Positions 18,436 to 27,191 of a stretch of DNA of 64,000 nt are shown one piece after another. This stretch comes from Porphyrobacter sp. SLTP (GTDB taxonomy: Bacteria > Pseudomonadota > Alphaproteobacteria > Sphingomonadales > Sphingomonadaceae): positions 1 through 64,000 of the forward strand of contig NZ_JAAALE010000007.1 in the NCBI RefSeq assembly GCF_009905735.1, read 5' to 3'. The position numbers and the translations under genes are program-made. The stretch's first letter is position 1. Every line of letters starts with the position of its first letter. A model generated the notes under the pieces. It was not told where the DNA came from. It saw only the letters and a list, made by a program, of their open reading frames with translations, and ran no database searches.

Positions 18436-19796
18436 GCTGGCTCCCCGCTCGATCCCGGGCGGTTGCGCGGGCGGTAAACCGGGCCGAAGCCCATCAGCGC
18501 CGCGCCCACCAGCGGCAACGCGATCACCCACCAGCGGACGCCGGATACACCCTCGGGGCTGGCAATCGTCAGCCCCGCCGTCGCGCCGAGCCCCGCGCAG
18601 ATGGCCAGCACGCCCAGCACCGCGCGCAGGCGCGGCACGGTGCGACCGCCGCGGATCGGGCCGAAGCTGCGCTCATGCCGCGCGAAGATGGCGATCATGG
18701 GGAGCAGCGCGAGAATGTAGAGCCCGATCCACAGCGGACGGCTCGCCCACCAGGCGCCGGTGCCGGGAACAGGATCGAGGCCCACCCCGCCCAGCGCCAG
18801 CCAGGCGACGGTCATCACCAGCACGAAGGCGGTGAGGTGCCACAGGAACACGGTCATGATCATCCCGTTCATCAGCACCGTCGCCGTCCAGACGCCAACG
18901 TGGTCGAGCATCCGCCGCCCCGCCGGCTCCAGCGCCAGCACCAGCCCGATCTGCACCGCTCCGAGCGCAAACAGCGCCAAAGTTGGCGGGAGCGAATTGG
19001 AGAAGCCGCCCGGCGCGGACACCATCGAGACGGGGTAGAAGCCATAGACCGTGATCGACACGAGGATCGCCAGCGACACCGCGAACCACGCCCACGCAAA
19101 CCACGTCGCCGCAAACTTGCCCGCGCGCCAGGCGAACCCCAGCTGGTGAATGCCGAGGAACACCCAGAGGAAATTGGTGAAGTTGACCCACGGCAACTTG
19201 GCGGTGAAGGTCAGCCAGTCGGTCAGCATCGCGGCAGGGATGAAGACGGCAAAGCTCAGCCACCCGAACCGCTGCCACGCGCGGTAAGCGATCGGCGTGA
19301 AGGCCGTCACCAGCAGATAGACAGCAAGGAACCAGACCGGAATCAGCGCCGCTTCGGTCGCCATGCGGACCTGTTCGCGCGGCAGGCCGACCTGCGTCAT
19401 CACCAGTGCCAGCGCGGCCCACAGCAGCAGCACCGGGAAGGTTGGGGTGATCAGGCGCTGCACCCGGCTCGCCAGCCAGTCGCGATAGACGCCGTCCTGG
19501 TCGCGCGGCGCCTTGGCCGTGGTTGCAGCCCAGCTCACCGAATTGGAATAGCCGCCGACCAGGAAGAACACCGGCATCACCTGAAAGCCCCAGGTCAGCC
19601 AGTGAGTCCATTCGGCCACCGACAGCAGATCACCGCGCCGCAGCTCGCCGGAGGCGTCGACATAGAGCCCCGCCATCAGCCAGTGACCGATCACCACCGC
19701 CATGATCGACACGGCCCGCAGAAAATCGACCCAGCGATTGCGCTCGGGCGGGGTCATTTCCGCCAGCTCGCGCGCTTTGCTCCACATTGTCAGCAT
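18432..19796 (-). CDS. Membrane acyltransferase family protein
   Basis: Integral membrane acyltransferase-3-type protein of 454 residues. The N-terminal signature NRWVDFLRAVSIMAVVIGHW (about residues 19-38) includes the conserved Arg and His of the family, and VFFLVGGYSNSVSW follows. About ten to eleven further hydrophobic helices span the rest. Such enzymes O-acylate sugars, glycans or lipids at the inner membrane; the acceptor here is unknown. An ATG at 19796 follows AGGGGA; another ATG three codons in is possible. It ends in a CTAG stop overlap with the gene on the other strand. Confidence 0.83.
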   Translation of the reverse strand: MLTMWSKARELAEMTPPERNRWVDFLRAVSIMAVVIGHWLMAGLYVDASGELRRGDLLSVAEWTHWLTWGFQVMPVFFLVGGYSNSVSWAATTAKAPRDQDGVYRDWLASRVQRLITPTFPVLLLWAALALVMTQVGLPREQVRMATEAALIPVWFLAVYLLVTAFTPIAYRAWQRFGWLSFAVFIPAAMLTDWLTFTAKLPWVNFTNFLWVFLGIHQLGFAWRAGKFAATWFAWAWFAVSLAILVSITVYGFYPVSMVSAPGGFSNSLPPTLALFALGAVQIGLVLALEPAGRRMLDHVGVWTATVLMNGMIMTVFLWHLTAFVLVMTVAWLALGGVGLDPVPGTGAWWASRPLWIGLYILALLPMIAIFARHERSFGPIRGGRTVPRLRAVLGVLAICAGLGATAGLTIASPEGVSGVRWWVIALPLVGAALMGFGPVYRPRNRPGSSGEPA

Positions 19797-19892
19797 GCAA
19801 TCCCCTGTCCGGCAACGCACCTCACGCCGCCGGACAGAGATTTAGCAGCAAATTCCGAAAGAACGATTGCCGTGCGGCCAATCGCCCACAGA

Positions 19893-20306
19893 TCAGCGCG
19901 CGGCCACCAGCTTGACTGCGCCGTGATCGTCAGTGTGATCGCCGTGCAGGTGATGCAGCCGCCCGTCATGGATGAAATCGACATGGGCGCCGTGCTGAAC
20001 GCTCAGGTGTTCCTCGCCCGCGTGGCCGTGGGCATGATCGTCGCTCGTCACGCGCGCGCTGAGTTCCTCGGCTTCGGGATTGGCGGTGCTGACGTCGAGC
20101 GTGTGTTCATCGACATGCCCGTCATGGCCATGATGCAGGTGGCCGTCGTGGAGGTAATCGACATGGCCCGCATGTTCGAGCGCCTGATGGCCGCAGGTCT
20201 GGCCGTGGGCATGGGCATCGTGGCCGGCGTGAAGCACCTCGTGCGCCATGGCCGGTACGGCGAGAAACGGAAGTGCGAGCGTAGCGAGAAACAGGGACCG
20301 GTGCAT
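19893..20306 (-). CDS. Histidine-rich periplasmic metal-binding protein
   Basis: Exported protein of 137 residues. The signal peptide ends at AMAHE (residues 20-24), leaving a mature chain made of His, Asp and Gly. A module is repeated twice: HVDYLHDGHLHHGHDGHVDE (about residues 48-67) and HVDFIHDGRLHHLHGDHTDD (about 108-127). Related His-rich proteins are found near zinc and cobalt handling genes, so periplasmic binding of a divalent metal, probably zinc, is a sensible inference. GGAGGG precedes the ATG. A perfect 6-2-6 palindrome lies about 80 bases upstream and may bind a metalloregulator. Confidence 0.82.
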   Translation of the reverse strand: MHRSLFLATLALPFLAVPAMAHEVLHAGHDAHAHGQTCGHQALEHAGHVDYLHDGHLHHGHDGHVDEHTLDVSTANPEAEELSARVTSDDHAHGHAGEEHLSVQHGAHVDFIHDGRLHHLHGDHTDDHGAVKLVAAR

Positions 20307-20381
20307 GACAATGCCCTCCAATTGCGACGATCCCGCTGCGCACTTACGCGTTTCCTTCCGGCAAGTCACCCGGAAAAACAT

Positions 20382-20395
20382 GATACTTTAGTATC
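20382..20395. promoter_or_regulatory. Palindromic operator candidate
   Basis: GATACT, two T, AGTATC form a perfect inverted repeat in otherwise GC-rich DNA. It lies 76 bases before the start of the histidine-rich protein gene and about 100 bases before argG on the other strand. The 6-2-6 spacing is like cores bound by ArsR-type metal sensors, and the half-site also resembles Rrf2-type sites; neither can be settled from sequence. Confidence 0.5.
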
Positions 20396-20495
20396 TTAGC
20401 GCCTGACCTTCACCGGATGCCGAAACCCCGATTGCCCCCGCCCGCGCGCACTGTTAGGGGCGCGCCCGCAGTTCATTCCCAAGGAACCTCTCGCC

Positions 20496-21716
20496 ATGGC
20501 CCAGCCCCAGAAAGTCGTCCTCGCCTATTCCGGCGGTCTCGATACCAGCGTGATCGCCAAGTGGCTGAGCGTGGAGCGCGGGCTGGAGGTCGTGACCTTT
20601 ACCGCCGATCTCGGCCAGGGCGAGGAGATCGAACCTGCGCGCGCCAAGGCCAAGGCGATGGGCATCCCTGACAATCACATCTTCATCGAAGACCTGCGCG
20701 AGGAATTCGTGCGCGATTTCGTTTTCCCGATGATGCGCGCCAATGCCCGCTATGAAGGCGATTACCTGCTCGGCACCAGCATCGCCCGCCCGCTGATCTC
20801 CAAGCGTCTGGTCGAAATCGCGCACCAGACCGGCGCCGATTTCATCGCCCACGGCGCGACCGGCAAGGGCAATGATCAGGTGCGCTTCGAGCTTTCGGCC
20901 TATGCTCTCGACCCGGATATCAAGGTGATTGCGCCGTGGCGCGAATGGGACCTCACCAGCCGCACCGCGCTGATCGCGTGGGCGGAAAAGCACCAGATCC
21001 AGGTGCCCAAGGACAAGCGCGGCGACAGCCCGTTTTCGACTGACGCGAACCTCCTCCACACTTCGTCCGAGGGCAAGGTGCTGGAAGATCCGTGGGAGGA
21101 AACCCCCGACTACGTCTATTCGCGCACGGTCAATCCCGAGGACGCGCCGGACGTTCCGGAATATATCACGGTGGACTTCGAAAAGGGTGACGGCGTGGCG
21201 CTGAACGGCGAGGCCATGTCGCCCGCCACGCTGCTGACCGCGCTCAACGAACTGGGCCGCAAGCACGGCATCGGGCGGCTCGATCTGGTCGAGAACCGTT
21301 TTGTCGGGATGAAGAGCCGCGGGATGTACGAGACTCCCGGCGGCGAGATCTATGCCCGCGCGCACCGGGGGATCGAGCAGATCACTCTGGATCGCGGCGC
21401 AGCGCACCTCAAGGACGAGCTGATGCCGCGCTATGCGGAGCTGATCTACAACGGCTTCTGGTTCTCGCCTGAGCGCGAGATGTTGCAGGCCGCGATCGAC
21501 CATAGCCAGGACAAGGTCACCGGCACGGTGCGCCTGAAGCTCTACAAGGGGCTGGCCAGCGTGGTGGGTCGCAAGTCGCCCTACTCGCTTTATTCCGAAG
21601 CGCATGTGACCTTCGAGGACGACGCCGGGGCCTATGACCAGAAGGACGCCGAAGGCTTCATCAAGCTGAACGGCCTGCGCCTGCGCCTGCTCTCGCGCCG
21701 CAACCGCGACGCCTGA
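20496..21716 (+). CDS. argG: Argininosuccinate synthase
   Basis: Joins citrulline and aspartate with ATP in arginine synthesis. The 406 residues start with the PP-loop ATPase motif [18 protein letters not shown] (about residues 6-23). The family elements [34 protein letters not shown] and [11 protein letters not shown] are all present in order, and [20 protein letters not shown] follows. AAGGAA lies before the ATG. No other arginine gene is adjacent. A strong double hairpin directly after the stop ends the unit. Confidence 0.97.
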   Translation: MAQPQKVVLAYSGGLDTSVIAKWLSVERGLEVVTFTADLGQGEEIEPARAKAKAMGIPDNHIFIEDLREEFVRDFVFPMMRANARYEGDYLLGTSIARPLISKRLVEIAHQTGADFIAHGATGKGNDQVRFELSAYALDPDIKVIAPWREWDLTSRTALIAWAEKHQIQVPKDKRGDSPFSTDANLLHTSSEGKVLEDPWEETPDYVYSRTVNPEDAPDVPEYITVDFEKGDGVALNGEAMSPATLLTALNELGRKHGIGRLDLVENRFVGMKSRGMYETPGGEIYARAHRGIEQITLDRGAAHLKDELMPRYAELIYNGFWFSPEREMLQAAIDHSQDKVTGTVRLKLYKGLASVVGRKSPYSLYSEAHVTFEDDAGAYDQKDAEGFIKLNGLRLRLLSRRNRDA

Positions 21717-21718
21717 TC

Positions 21719-21774
21719 GGGCTTCAAAACGGGGAAAACCGAGTCGGACCGCTGGGTGCAGCGGTCTGAAGCCC
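21719..21774 (+). terminator. Double hairpin after argG
   Basis: An inner stem pairs GACCGCTG (21747-21754) with CAGCGGTC (21759-21766) around a GGTG loop. An outer stem pairs GGGCTTCA (21719-21726) with TGAAGCCC (21767-21774), continuous with the inner 3' arm. TTATCGTG follows. The position two bases after the argG stop codon fits a terminator. Confidence 0.65.
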
Positions 21775-21949
21775 TTATCGTGATGGTTGGAGGGCGGTTC
21801 GGTTTCCGCTCGTTGCTCCGCTTCGCGACTATTGCGACGAAGCGTTGACTTATCCACTCGTGTCCACAGGACAAATCGCCCGAAGTGGAAAACTCGCCGG
21901 TTGGAATGTTGTCAGATCGCCGATTCAGGCGCACCTTCAACTTGTCTTC

Positions 21950-22481
21950 GGGACACGAAGCAACCGGAACGGAAAGTCGCAAGGCTTTGAAGAACCTGAG
22001 GTTTTGATCCCAAAGATGGCGGTGACATCTGTCCACGCGCTCAGCTGGAGACGGCATGCAGGAGGCTTCGGCCAAAGGCAAGTCTGCTCATTAACGGGTG
22101 AGAGCGACGCGATGACACCGGACAGGCCAAGAACCTGGCCGGACAGAAGAGCAGCGGAACCGGCGAAAGCCCCCAAGCCGCCGCGCTTCAGATCGGTAAA
22201 GGAACGCGGTCTCGGCCGAGCGAATGCGCAAGGCGGCGAAAATCGACAGGCTTCGGCCGGACGATGGACGCAGCTGGCAGGAGCAGAGCCGGATGCCGGC
22301 GCGAGCGCCGGTGACGAAGCTCTGGCAAGGCCAGTCGCAAGACCGGGCAGCTAGGGGTTAGACATCGGGCGCCAAGTATGGCCCGGAGCGAAAAGATGCC
22401 GAAGGTTCGCCGGACGTATCAGGAGCGAGGGTCATCCACACGCCGGTGAGAGTGGGGTCGGCAGCAATGCCGGCCCCATTT
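21950..22481 (+). ncRNA. Candidate structured RNA downstream of argG
   Basis: The 972 bases between argG and rlpA hold no reading frame that looks like a protein, yet they fold well. The strongest element is a nested arm: CTGGC/GCCAG (22274-22278 with 22330-22334), CAGAGC/GCTCTG (22284-22289 with 22319-22324) and CCGGCG/CGCCGG (22296-22301 with 22306-22311, CGAG loop). Another hairpin spans 22118-22142 (CCGG-A-CAGG paired with CCTG-G-CCGG). Two copies of GGC-TTCG-GCC occur at 22064-22073 and 22249-22258. A rho-independent-type terminator ends the region at 22454-22481. It does not match the conserved cores of RNase P RNA, tmRNA or 4.5S RNA that I know. The 5' end is a guess. A very short frame at about 22056-22094 (12 codons) could be part of it. 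Confidence 0.4.
22454..22481 (+). terminator. Intrinsic terminator before rlpA
   Basis: GGGGTCGGC (22454-22462) pairs with GCCGGCCCC (22469-22477) over a 6-base loop, one G-T wobble included, and ATTTGCATT follows. No coding gene ends just upstream, so it supports a separate non-coding transcript ending here. Confidence 0.6.
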
Positions 22482-22688
22482 GCATTGTGCGGGCCAGTCC
22501 GCCTCCGTCCCCATCACCTTTGCCCGAGTCGCCTGGCGCAAAAAGCTTACGCCGATGGCCGCTGGCGGTCCCCGGTTCCAACGGTTCATCGCATTTCCGG
22601 GGCGACTCACTCCCCACTAGAACCCTCCCAGCGACGAAATGCTAACCTGGTTTGCTTTTGCGTGGGCCCCCGCCTTATCGGCCCCGCC

Positions 22689-23243
22689 ATGCGGACGGGA
22701 AATCGCATACATGGCCTAGATGCCCGCAGCGCCGCTACGCGAAGCCTGCAAGCCCTCGCAGTAGCCGGCTTGCTCGGGCTTGTGCCGCTTGCTGCATCCT
22801 CGGCCGCCACGCCTGATGCTGGCGCTTCGGGGATCGAGCCTGCCACCAGCGCTGCCATCATTGAACTCGTGCCGCTCCAGCCCACCGCTGACGTCACCGC
22901 GCCCGCATCCGTGATCGAAGAGCCCGCGCCCTCGGTCCCGCAGGAAACTGTCCTCGGCCGCGGCAGCGCCTCTTACTACGCGTCCAAGTTCAACGGCCGC
23001 CGCACCGCCAGCGGTGAGCGGTTCGACAATTCCGACCTGACCGCCGCCCATCGCAGCCTGCCTTTCGGCAGCCGCGTGCGGGTCACCAACCCCGCCAATG
23101 GCCGCAGCGTCATCGTCCGGGTCAACGACCGCGGCCCCTTCACGCGCGGGCGCCTGATCGATGTCAGCCGCGCCGCAGCCGAAGAACTCGGCATGGTTGC
23201 GCGCGGACATGCCGATGTCGAACTGGCGCTGATCGCCGACTGA
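22689..23243 (+). CDS. rlpA: RlpA family septal ring lytic transglycosylase
   Basis: Exported peptidoglycan-processing protein of 184 residues. The N-terminal hydrophobic stretch ALAVAGLLGLVPLAAS (about residues 21-36) is a signal peptide. After a proline-rich linker comes the double-psi beta-barrel domain: GRGSASYYASKFNGRRTASG, DLTAAHRSLPFGSRVRVTN, VIVRVNDRGPF with the catalytic-type Asp, and GRLIDVSRAAAEELGM. There is no SPOR domain, so it is a short form. The ATG at 22689 was chosen because it directly precedes the signal peptide. It converges with the next gene across five bases. Confidence 0.88.
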   Translation: MRTGNRIHGLDARSAATRSLQALAVAGLLGLVPLAASSAATPDAGASGIEPATSAAIIELVPLQPTADVTAPASVIEEPAPSVPQETVLGRGSASYYASKFNGRRTASGERFDNSDLTAAHRSLPFGSRVRVTNPANGRSVIVRVNDRGPFTRGRLIDVSRAAAEELGMVARGHADVELALIAD

Positions 23244-23248
23244 TCCGC

Positions 23249-23641
23249 TTACGGGTTGTCCGAATAGGTCATCCCGAGGCTCGACGTATCGCCGGAAATC
23301 TTCAGCTTCAGCCGCGCCGTCTTTTGGCTCGACGTATTGCGCAGCAATGCCATCTCGCCCGGCGCAATCCGCGCATCGACCGCACCGCCCGGCGCGACGG
23401 TCCCGCGCGCCACGGCTGCGGCGCCTTCGGCCTTGCTCAGCACCACCACTGCGACCGGCCCGGTGTTCGTGCCGGTGACGACAAAGCCGCCCTCCTGCCC
23501 GCCGCCCAGCTCGAAAGTCTGACCGGGTTCGATCTCGAGATTGGAGTTGATCGTCCCCGCCTGCACCGCAGCGCCCAGCGCAGTCAGAGTCAGAACGGCG
23601 GCCAAGACCGAGGCAGGACGGGCAATCTTGAATGGCATCAT
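23249..23641 (-). CDS. Small exported protein of unknown function
   Basis: Exported protein of 130 residues with a signal peptide ending near AVQAG (residue 29). The mature part is beta-rich and short: EIEPGQTFELGGGQEGGFVV, a VVVLSKAEG strand and a Gln/Ser/Thr-poor C-terminus with LKISGDTSSLGMTYSDNP. No cysteine or catalytic motif is visible. I do not recognise the family. Two ATG codons are in tandem at the start. Its end lies five bases from the rlpA stop on the opposite strand. Confidence 0.7.
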   Translation of the reverse strand: MMPFKIARPASVLAAVLTLTALGAAVQAGTINSNLEIEPGQTFELGGGQEGGFVVTGTNTGPVAVVVLSKAEGAAAVARGTVAPGGAVDARIAPGEMALLRNTSSQKTARLKLKISGDTSSLGMTYSDNP

Positions 23642-23744
23642 GCGGCGCTCCTTTGCGCTGTTCCCTATCCGCCCTCAGTAACGCGCCCTTCCCCGCGCCG
23701 GATGCAGCCGCCTGACGATTGCGCCCCTTCGCCTATTGCGTTCA

Positions 23745-25178
23745 GTGTCTGCCCGGTTAGGACTTCGCTCGGTTTGCAGGGGGAACGCCGCCATCACGCT
23801 CACGCTGATCGTGCTCTATGTCGCTGCCCAGATCGCGCTTGCGGTGTGGGCCGGGCGCGGAGCGAAGTCCGATGCCGACTATCTGGTGGCCGGCCGCAGC
23901 CTCGGCCCCTTCGCCGTCGGCATGAGCCTGTTCGCCACCTGGTTCGCCTCTGAAAGCCTGATCGCCACCTCAGGCGAGGTCGCGCGTGACGGGATCGCGG
24001 GCGCCCGGGCCGAGCCCTTCGCCTATGCCATCGGCATCCTCGCGATCGCGCTGTTCTTCGCCTACCGCCTCAGGAGCGGCGGCTTCATCACCCTCGCCGA
24101 TTTCCTGCGCAGCAAGTTCGGCCCCGCGACCGAGAGCCTCGCCGCCGTCGTCATCGCGCTCTCCGCCACCACCTGGTCCGCGGCGCAGCTGTTCGCCTTT
24201 GCCACCATTATTTCGAGCGCTTCGGGCCTCGACTTCCTCCCGGCCCTGATCGGCGCGACGCTGCTGGTGATGACCTACACCATGTTCGGAGGTCTTGCCG
24301 GGGACGTCGTCACCGACATCGTGCAAGGCGCGATCATCATCGTGGCGATCCTCATCCTGTTCGCGCTGATGGCGGATGCATCGGGCGGCCTGCCTGCCAT
24401 GTGGGCCGCTGCCCCGCCCACCATCTGGAGCTTCACCGCGCCGGGTGAGAGCTGGAGCGACCGCATCGAGCTGTGGCTCATCCCCATTGCCGGCACCATG
24501 GTCAGCCAGGAGGCGCTGTCCCGCACGCTCGCCGCCAGGTCGCCCGAGGTCGCGCGGCGGGGCGCCTTGTGGGGGGCGGCGATCTACCTCTCTGTCGGGC
24601 TGATCCCGGTCAGCTTCGGCCTGTTCGGCCCGCAGCTCGCCCCCATTCTCGGCGTCCAGTTCGGCGCGGACGAGGCGTATTTGCCCAGCCTGGCCCAAGC
24701 CCTATTCCCGCCGTGGCTGCTGATCGTCTTCACCGGAGCGCTGGTGTCCGCGATCCTCTCCTCGGTCGATTCCGCCCTGCTCGCGGTCTCGGCCGTGGTG
24801 ACCGAGAGCGGGTATCGCCGCCTCCGTTCCGACGCCTCCCCCCTCGCCCTGCTGCACGCCGCACGGGGGGCGACGGTGGCGGCGGCGGCGGTCGCGGCGT
24901 TCCTCGCGATGCAGGGGGAGAGCCTTCGCAACCTCGTGCTCGATGCCGGAGCCATTGCCGCGGTGCTCGCGGTGCCGATCATCGCCGGGCTTGCCGGCTC
25001 CACCGCCCGCCGTGCGGCGCTGGCGGCGATCGTGGTGCAGATGGCGGTGCTGGGGGTGCTCGACTGGGGGTTGGGGGTGCCCGGCGCCTTCCTGTGGATG
25101 GTGGCGAGCGGCACTGCGACCTTCGCCGCGGTCGCCGCGTTCGAGCGACGCGACGCGCCGCGTACCAGCCGCCTATGA
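23745..25178 (+). CDS. Sodium:solute symporter family transporter
   Basis: Membrane transporter with twelve to thirteen hydrophobic helices, of the SSF family that couples solute uptake to sodium. Family landmarks are SDADYLVAGRSLGPFAVGMS near the N-terminus, FATWFASES, TYTMFGGLAGDVVTDIVQG and the late SSVDSALLAVSAVVTESGYRR. The solute is unknown. The start is uncertain: GTG at 23745 and TTG at 23736 have no ribosome site, while AGGGGG sits nine bases before an ATC at 23793, where the protein would begin directly with its first helix (TLTLIVLYVAAQ). There is no ATG or GTG in a good position. Confidence 0.85.
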   Translation: MSARLGLRSVCRGNAAITLTLIVLYVAAQIALAVWAGRGAKSDADYLVAGRSLGPFAVGMSLFATWFASESLIATSGEVARDGIAGARAEPFAYAIGILAIALFFAYRLRSGGFITLADFLRSKFGPATESLAAVVIALSATTWSAAQLFAFATIISSASGLDFLPALIGATLLVMTYTMFGGLAGDVVTDIVQGAIIIVAILILFALMADASGGLPAMWAAAPPTIWSFTAPGESWSDRIELWLIPIAGTMVSQEALSRTLAARSPEVARRGALWGAAIYLSVGLIPVSFGLFGPQLAPILGVQFGADEAYLPSLAQALFPPWLLIVFTGALVSAILSSVDSALLAVSAVVTESGYRRLRSDASPLALLHAARGATVAAAAVAAFLAMQGESLRNLVLDAGAIAAVLAVPIIAGLAGSTARRAALAAIVVQMAVLGVLDWGLGVPGAFLWMVASGTATFAAVAAFERRDAPRTSRL

Positions 25179-25377
25179 GGCGACAACCACGGCGCTACGC
25201 GTGCACAACCACATGGCAATGACCGCGCGCAAACAGACCGCGAAATCCGCCCCCGCTTCCAGACTTATACGCAATTTCAAGCGATTACCTGCGAGGGACA
25301 CGGCCGCGGGCGATTTTTCCGCAGCGGCGGGCAGAGCGACGCGCGGCGGACCCGTGCGACGTCGCGCGGCCCGTCCC
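25179..25377. other. Intergenic stretch at the edge of the accessory patch
   Basis: This stretch joins the GC-rich SSF gene to the accessory patch. I see an AT-richer spot near 25260-25285 and a GC-rich spot near 25300-25370, but no gene, terminator or tRNA. Downstream of the SSF stop there is no clear hairpin. Confidence 0.4.
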
Positions 25378-25650
25378 TCACCCAACGCCCAAGCGCCCAT
25401 CCCCGCCCATCAGCCGCGCCTCGGCAAGCGTGACCGCGCGGATTGTGTCGGGTGTTACAAGCCCGGCCTCATGCAGCGCAGCAGTAGGCCGACACCGACT
25501 CCCGATCCGCCCGGCCGCGACAGGGCCGAGCCATGCGGCGGTCAACGCCGCCCCGCCCGAATCGCGCCAGTCGGTCGGCCCGACCGGCCGCTTGCGCGAC
25601 GGATCATAGGGCGACGGGGTGGTGAGATAGAGCTCGGTACACGTCATCAT
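25378..25650 (-). CDS. Possible orphan small protein
   Basis: Frame of 90 residues, MMTCTELYLTTPSPYDPSRK at the start and ARLMGGDGRLGVG at the end. A good AGGAG stands ten bases before the tandem ATG codons, which is the main reason to list it. No signal peptide, membrane helix or known motif is visible. Its tryptophans and mixed composition look more protein-like than the frames on the other strand, which are Arg/Pro-rich. It could be a real orphan, a remnant of a longer gene or chance. Confidence 0.35.
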   Translation of the reverse strand: MMTCTELYLTTPSPYDPSRKRPVGPTDWRDSGGAALTAAWLGPVAAGRIGSRCRPTAALHEAGLVTPDTIRAVTLAEARLMGGDGRLGVG

Positions 25651-25772
25651 CCGCGCGGGTCTCCTGCGAGAGCGGGCTGCTCGGCGCGGGCGGCACGGTA
25701 GTGGGGTGTGGGGGGTGTAGGAAAGGGGGCCCGCGAGAGCGCAGCTAAGCCTAGCGTAGCAAATCTTATGTA

Positions 25773-27110
25773 TCAGGCATCTTCGCGATCAACGTCACCA
25801 TCACGTCCTTGTTCGGATCTCGTGGGCTTCGACGAAACCAAGGCACTGATTTTCCCCCCAATCGTTGGCACAACATCTATGGACGTACGAACATTTGAAT
25901 TGCTCATCGCATCTTGCAAAGGCGAACCATGATAAGCAGGGTCAACTAAACGAATAGGAGCTTCTTCGAAACGATCAAGCGCTGCTGAGAACAACCTTGC
26001 CCTCAACGCATCGTCAATTTCAACTGCCTCTGTTCGATAGCCTTCATAGGCCTGAGCAACTGACGCTTTAAAGGCATAGTCTTCGGCAAGACGAAATGTC
26101 ATACCAAGTTGCTTGGTCGACAACCATGCAAACCAAATTGGAGCTCCAATGCCGATAACTGCCAACATTGCATTTACGATTACCACAACAGTGGATTTAT
26201 CACCCGTCAGCACTTCCTTCAGTGAGTCAACCCGTTCCCAACCAATCAAAACGGCGGCGAGAAGAGCAACTGCCAATCCAGCAGTCCAAGCAAAACCGGC
26301 GTTAGACAGTGCCTTTTTTCGAGCCTCAAAGGCTTTTGAAAGGCCCACCGCAGTCGCGCCGCGCAAGGCGTGTTCACTCTTAGTTAAAAGCGTATCGGCT
26401 GAATCGAATGTGGATTTGATCCTGCTATCCGCAGCATCAATATCCGCCAGAACACTGTCGCGAGCTTTTTCTACAATTTCAGCATCGTCACTGACTTGTT
26501 TCGCAAGTTGCTGAGCTTCTTCGATTAATACAGCAAGCTCCTGCCGCCTTTCGCCAAGTTCAGCCAGATCTGTGGGCAACTGATCAGCAGCATTATGCGC
26601 TGCCTCAATATCTGCGATCTTGCCAGCGATGTCCTTGGTACGTGGCTCTAGGTCTCGCAAGCGGGCTTCAACAGAACGAAGGCGTGCAGCCAAATCCTTC
26701 GGAAGAAGAGACTTTTGCTCCCTCAAGTCTTCCCAATTAACTTTCGGCTCCTTCTGCGGCATGACTGGTATGGCCGCATCTATCATTTGAAATGCTGAGA
26801 CAGCGTTAGTAAGTTGCGATGGATGACCCTGATTTAAGCCGTTGAATTGAAGCAAATCTAACTCACCTGAAACTCGCCCCAGCCATTTTCCAAAATCATC
26901 AATTTCTAGCTGTTGTTTATTGAGGCGCTCAACGCGCCGAGCGACAATCTCGCCATAAGCTATAACGCTCTCGACGGACAAAACTGTCGCACTTGCGCCG
27001 ACATATTGTGAAAATGGCGTGGACATTGACCAGCCAAAAGAATTCATCTGGCTTGAGAGGCGAGAGCCAACTGCTCTAATCTTTTCAGCGACTTCTGAAA
27101 TCGTTGTCAT
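25773..27110 (-). CDS. Coiled-coil membrane protein of unknown function
   Basis: Protein of 445 residues with base composition clearly lower in GC than its neighbours, so probably acquired. There is no signal peptide. Residues 1-130 form a soluble N-terminal part. About residues 145-265 are heptad-like (RLRSVEARLRDLEPRTKD and following) and should form coiled coils. Two membrane helices follow (GLAVALLAAVLIGW near 280 and VIVNAMLAVIGIGAPIWFAW near 313). The C-terminal 110 residues carry LAEDYAFKASVAQAYEGYR and EIDDALRARLFSAALDRFEE, which look like a conserved cytoplasmic domain. I cannot name the family. The architecture resembles membrane sensors or effectors; a defence role is only a guess. 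Confidence 0.75.
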   Translation of the reverse strand: MTTISEVAEKIRAVGSRLSSQMNSFGWSMSTPFSQYVGASATVLSVESVIAYGEIVARRVERLNKQQLEIDDFGKWLGRVSGELDLLQFNGLNQGHPSQLTNAVSAFQMIDAAIPVMPQKEPKVNWEDLREQKSLLPKDLAARLRSVEARLRDLEPRTKDIAGKIADIEAAHNAADQLPTDLAELGERRQELAVLIEEAQQLAKQVSDDAEIVEKARDSVLADIDAADSRIKSTFDSADTLLTKSEHALRGATAVGLSKAFEARKKALSNAGFAWTAGLAVALLAAVLIGWERVDSLKEVLTGDKSTVVVIVNAMLAVIGIGAPIWFAWLSTKQLGMTFRLAEDYAFKASVAQAYEGYRTEAVEIDDALRARLFSAALDRFEEAPIRLVDPAYHGSPLQDAMSNSNVRTSIDVVPTIGGKISALVSSKPTRSEQGRDGDVDREDA

Positions 27111-27191
27111 CAGATTTTCTGCCCGTATTGATCGAAACGTTGAGAATAAAGATAAGGTCTAATCTGATCCATATTGTCTGTCGGGTTCATT

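Noticed and set aside
18174..20399. Plus-strand frame of about 740 residues
   Set aside because: Antisense to the acyltransferase and histidine-rich genes; Arg/His/Gln low complexity.
21850..21869. DnaA-box-like TTATCCACT and TGTCCACAG pair, suggesting a replication origin
   Set aside because: Only two imperfect boxes close together, no AT-rich unwinding region and no typical origin neighbours (hemE, dnaA, gidA).
21845..22354. Possible 169-residue protein behind argG
   Set aside because: No ribosome site, Arg/Pro/Gly-rich, no motif; strong stem-loops in the same bases speak for RNA or non-coding DNA.
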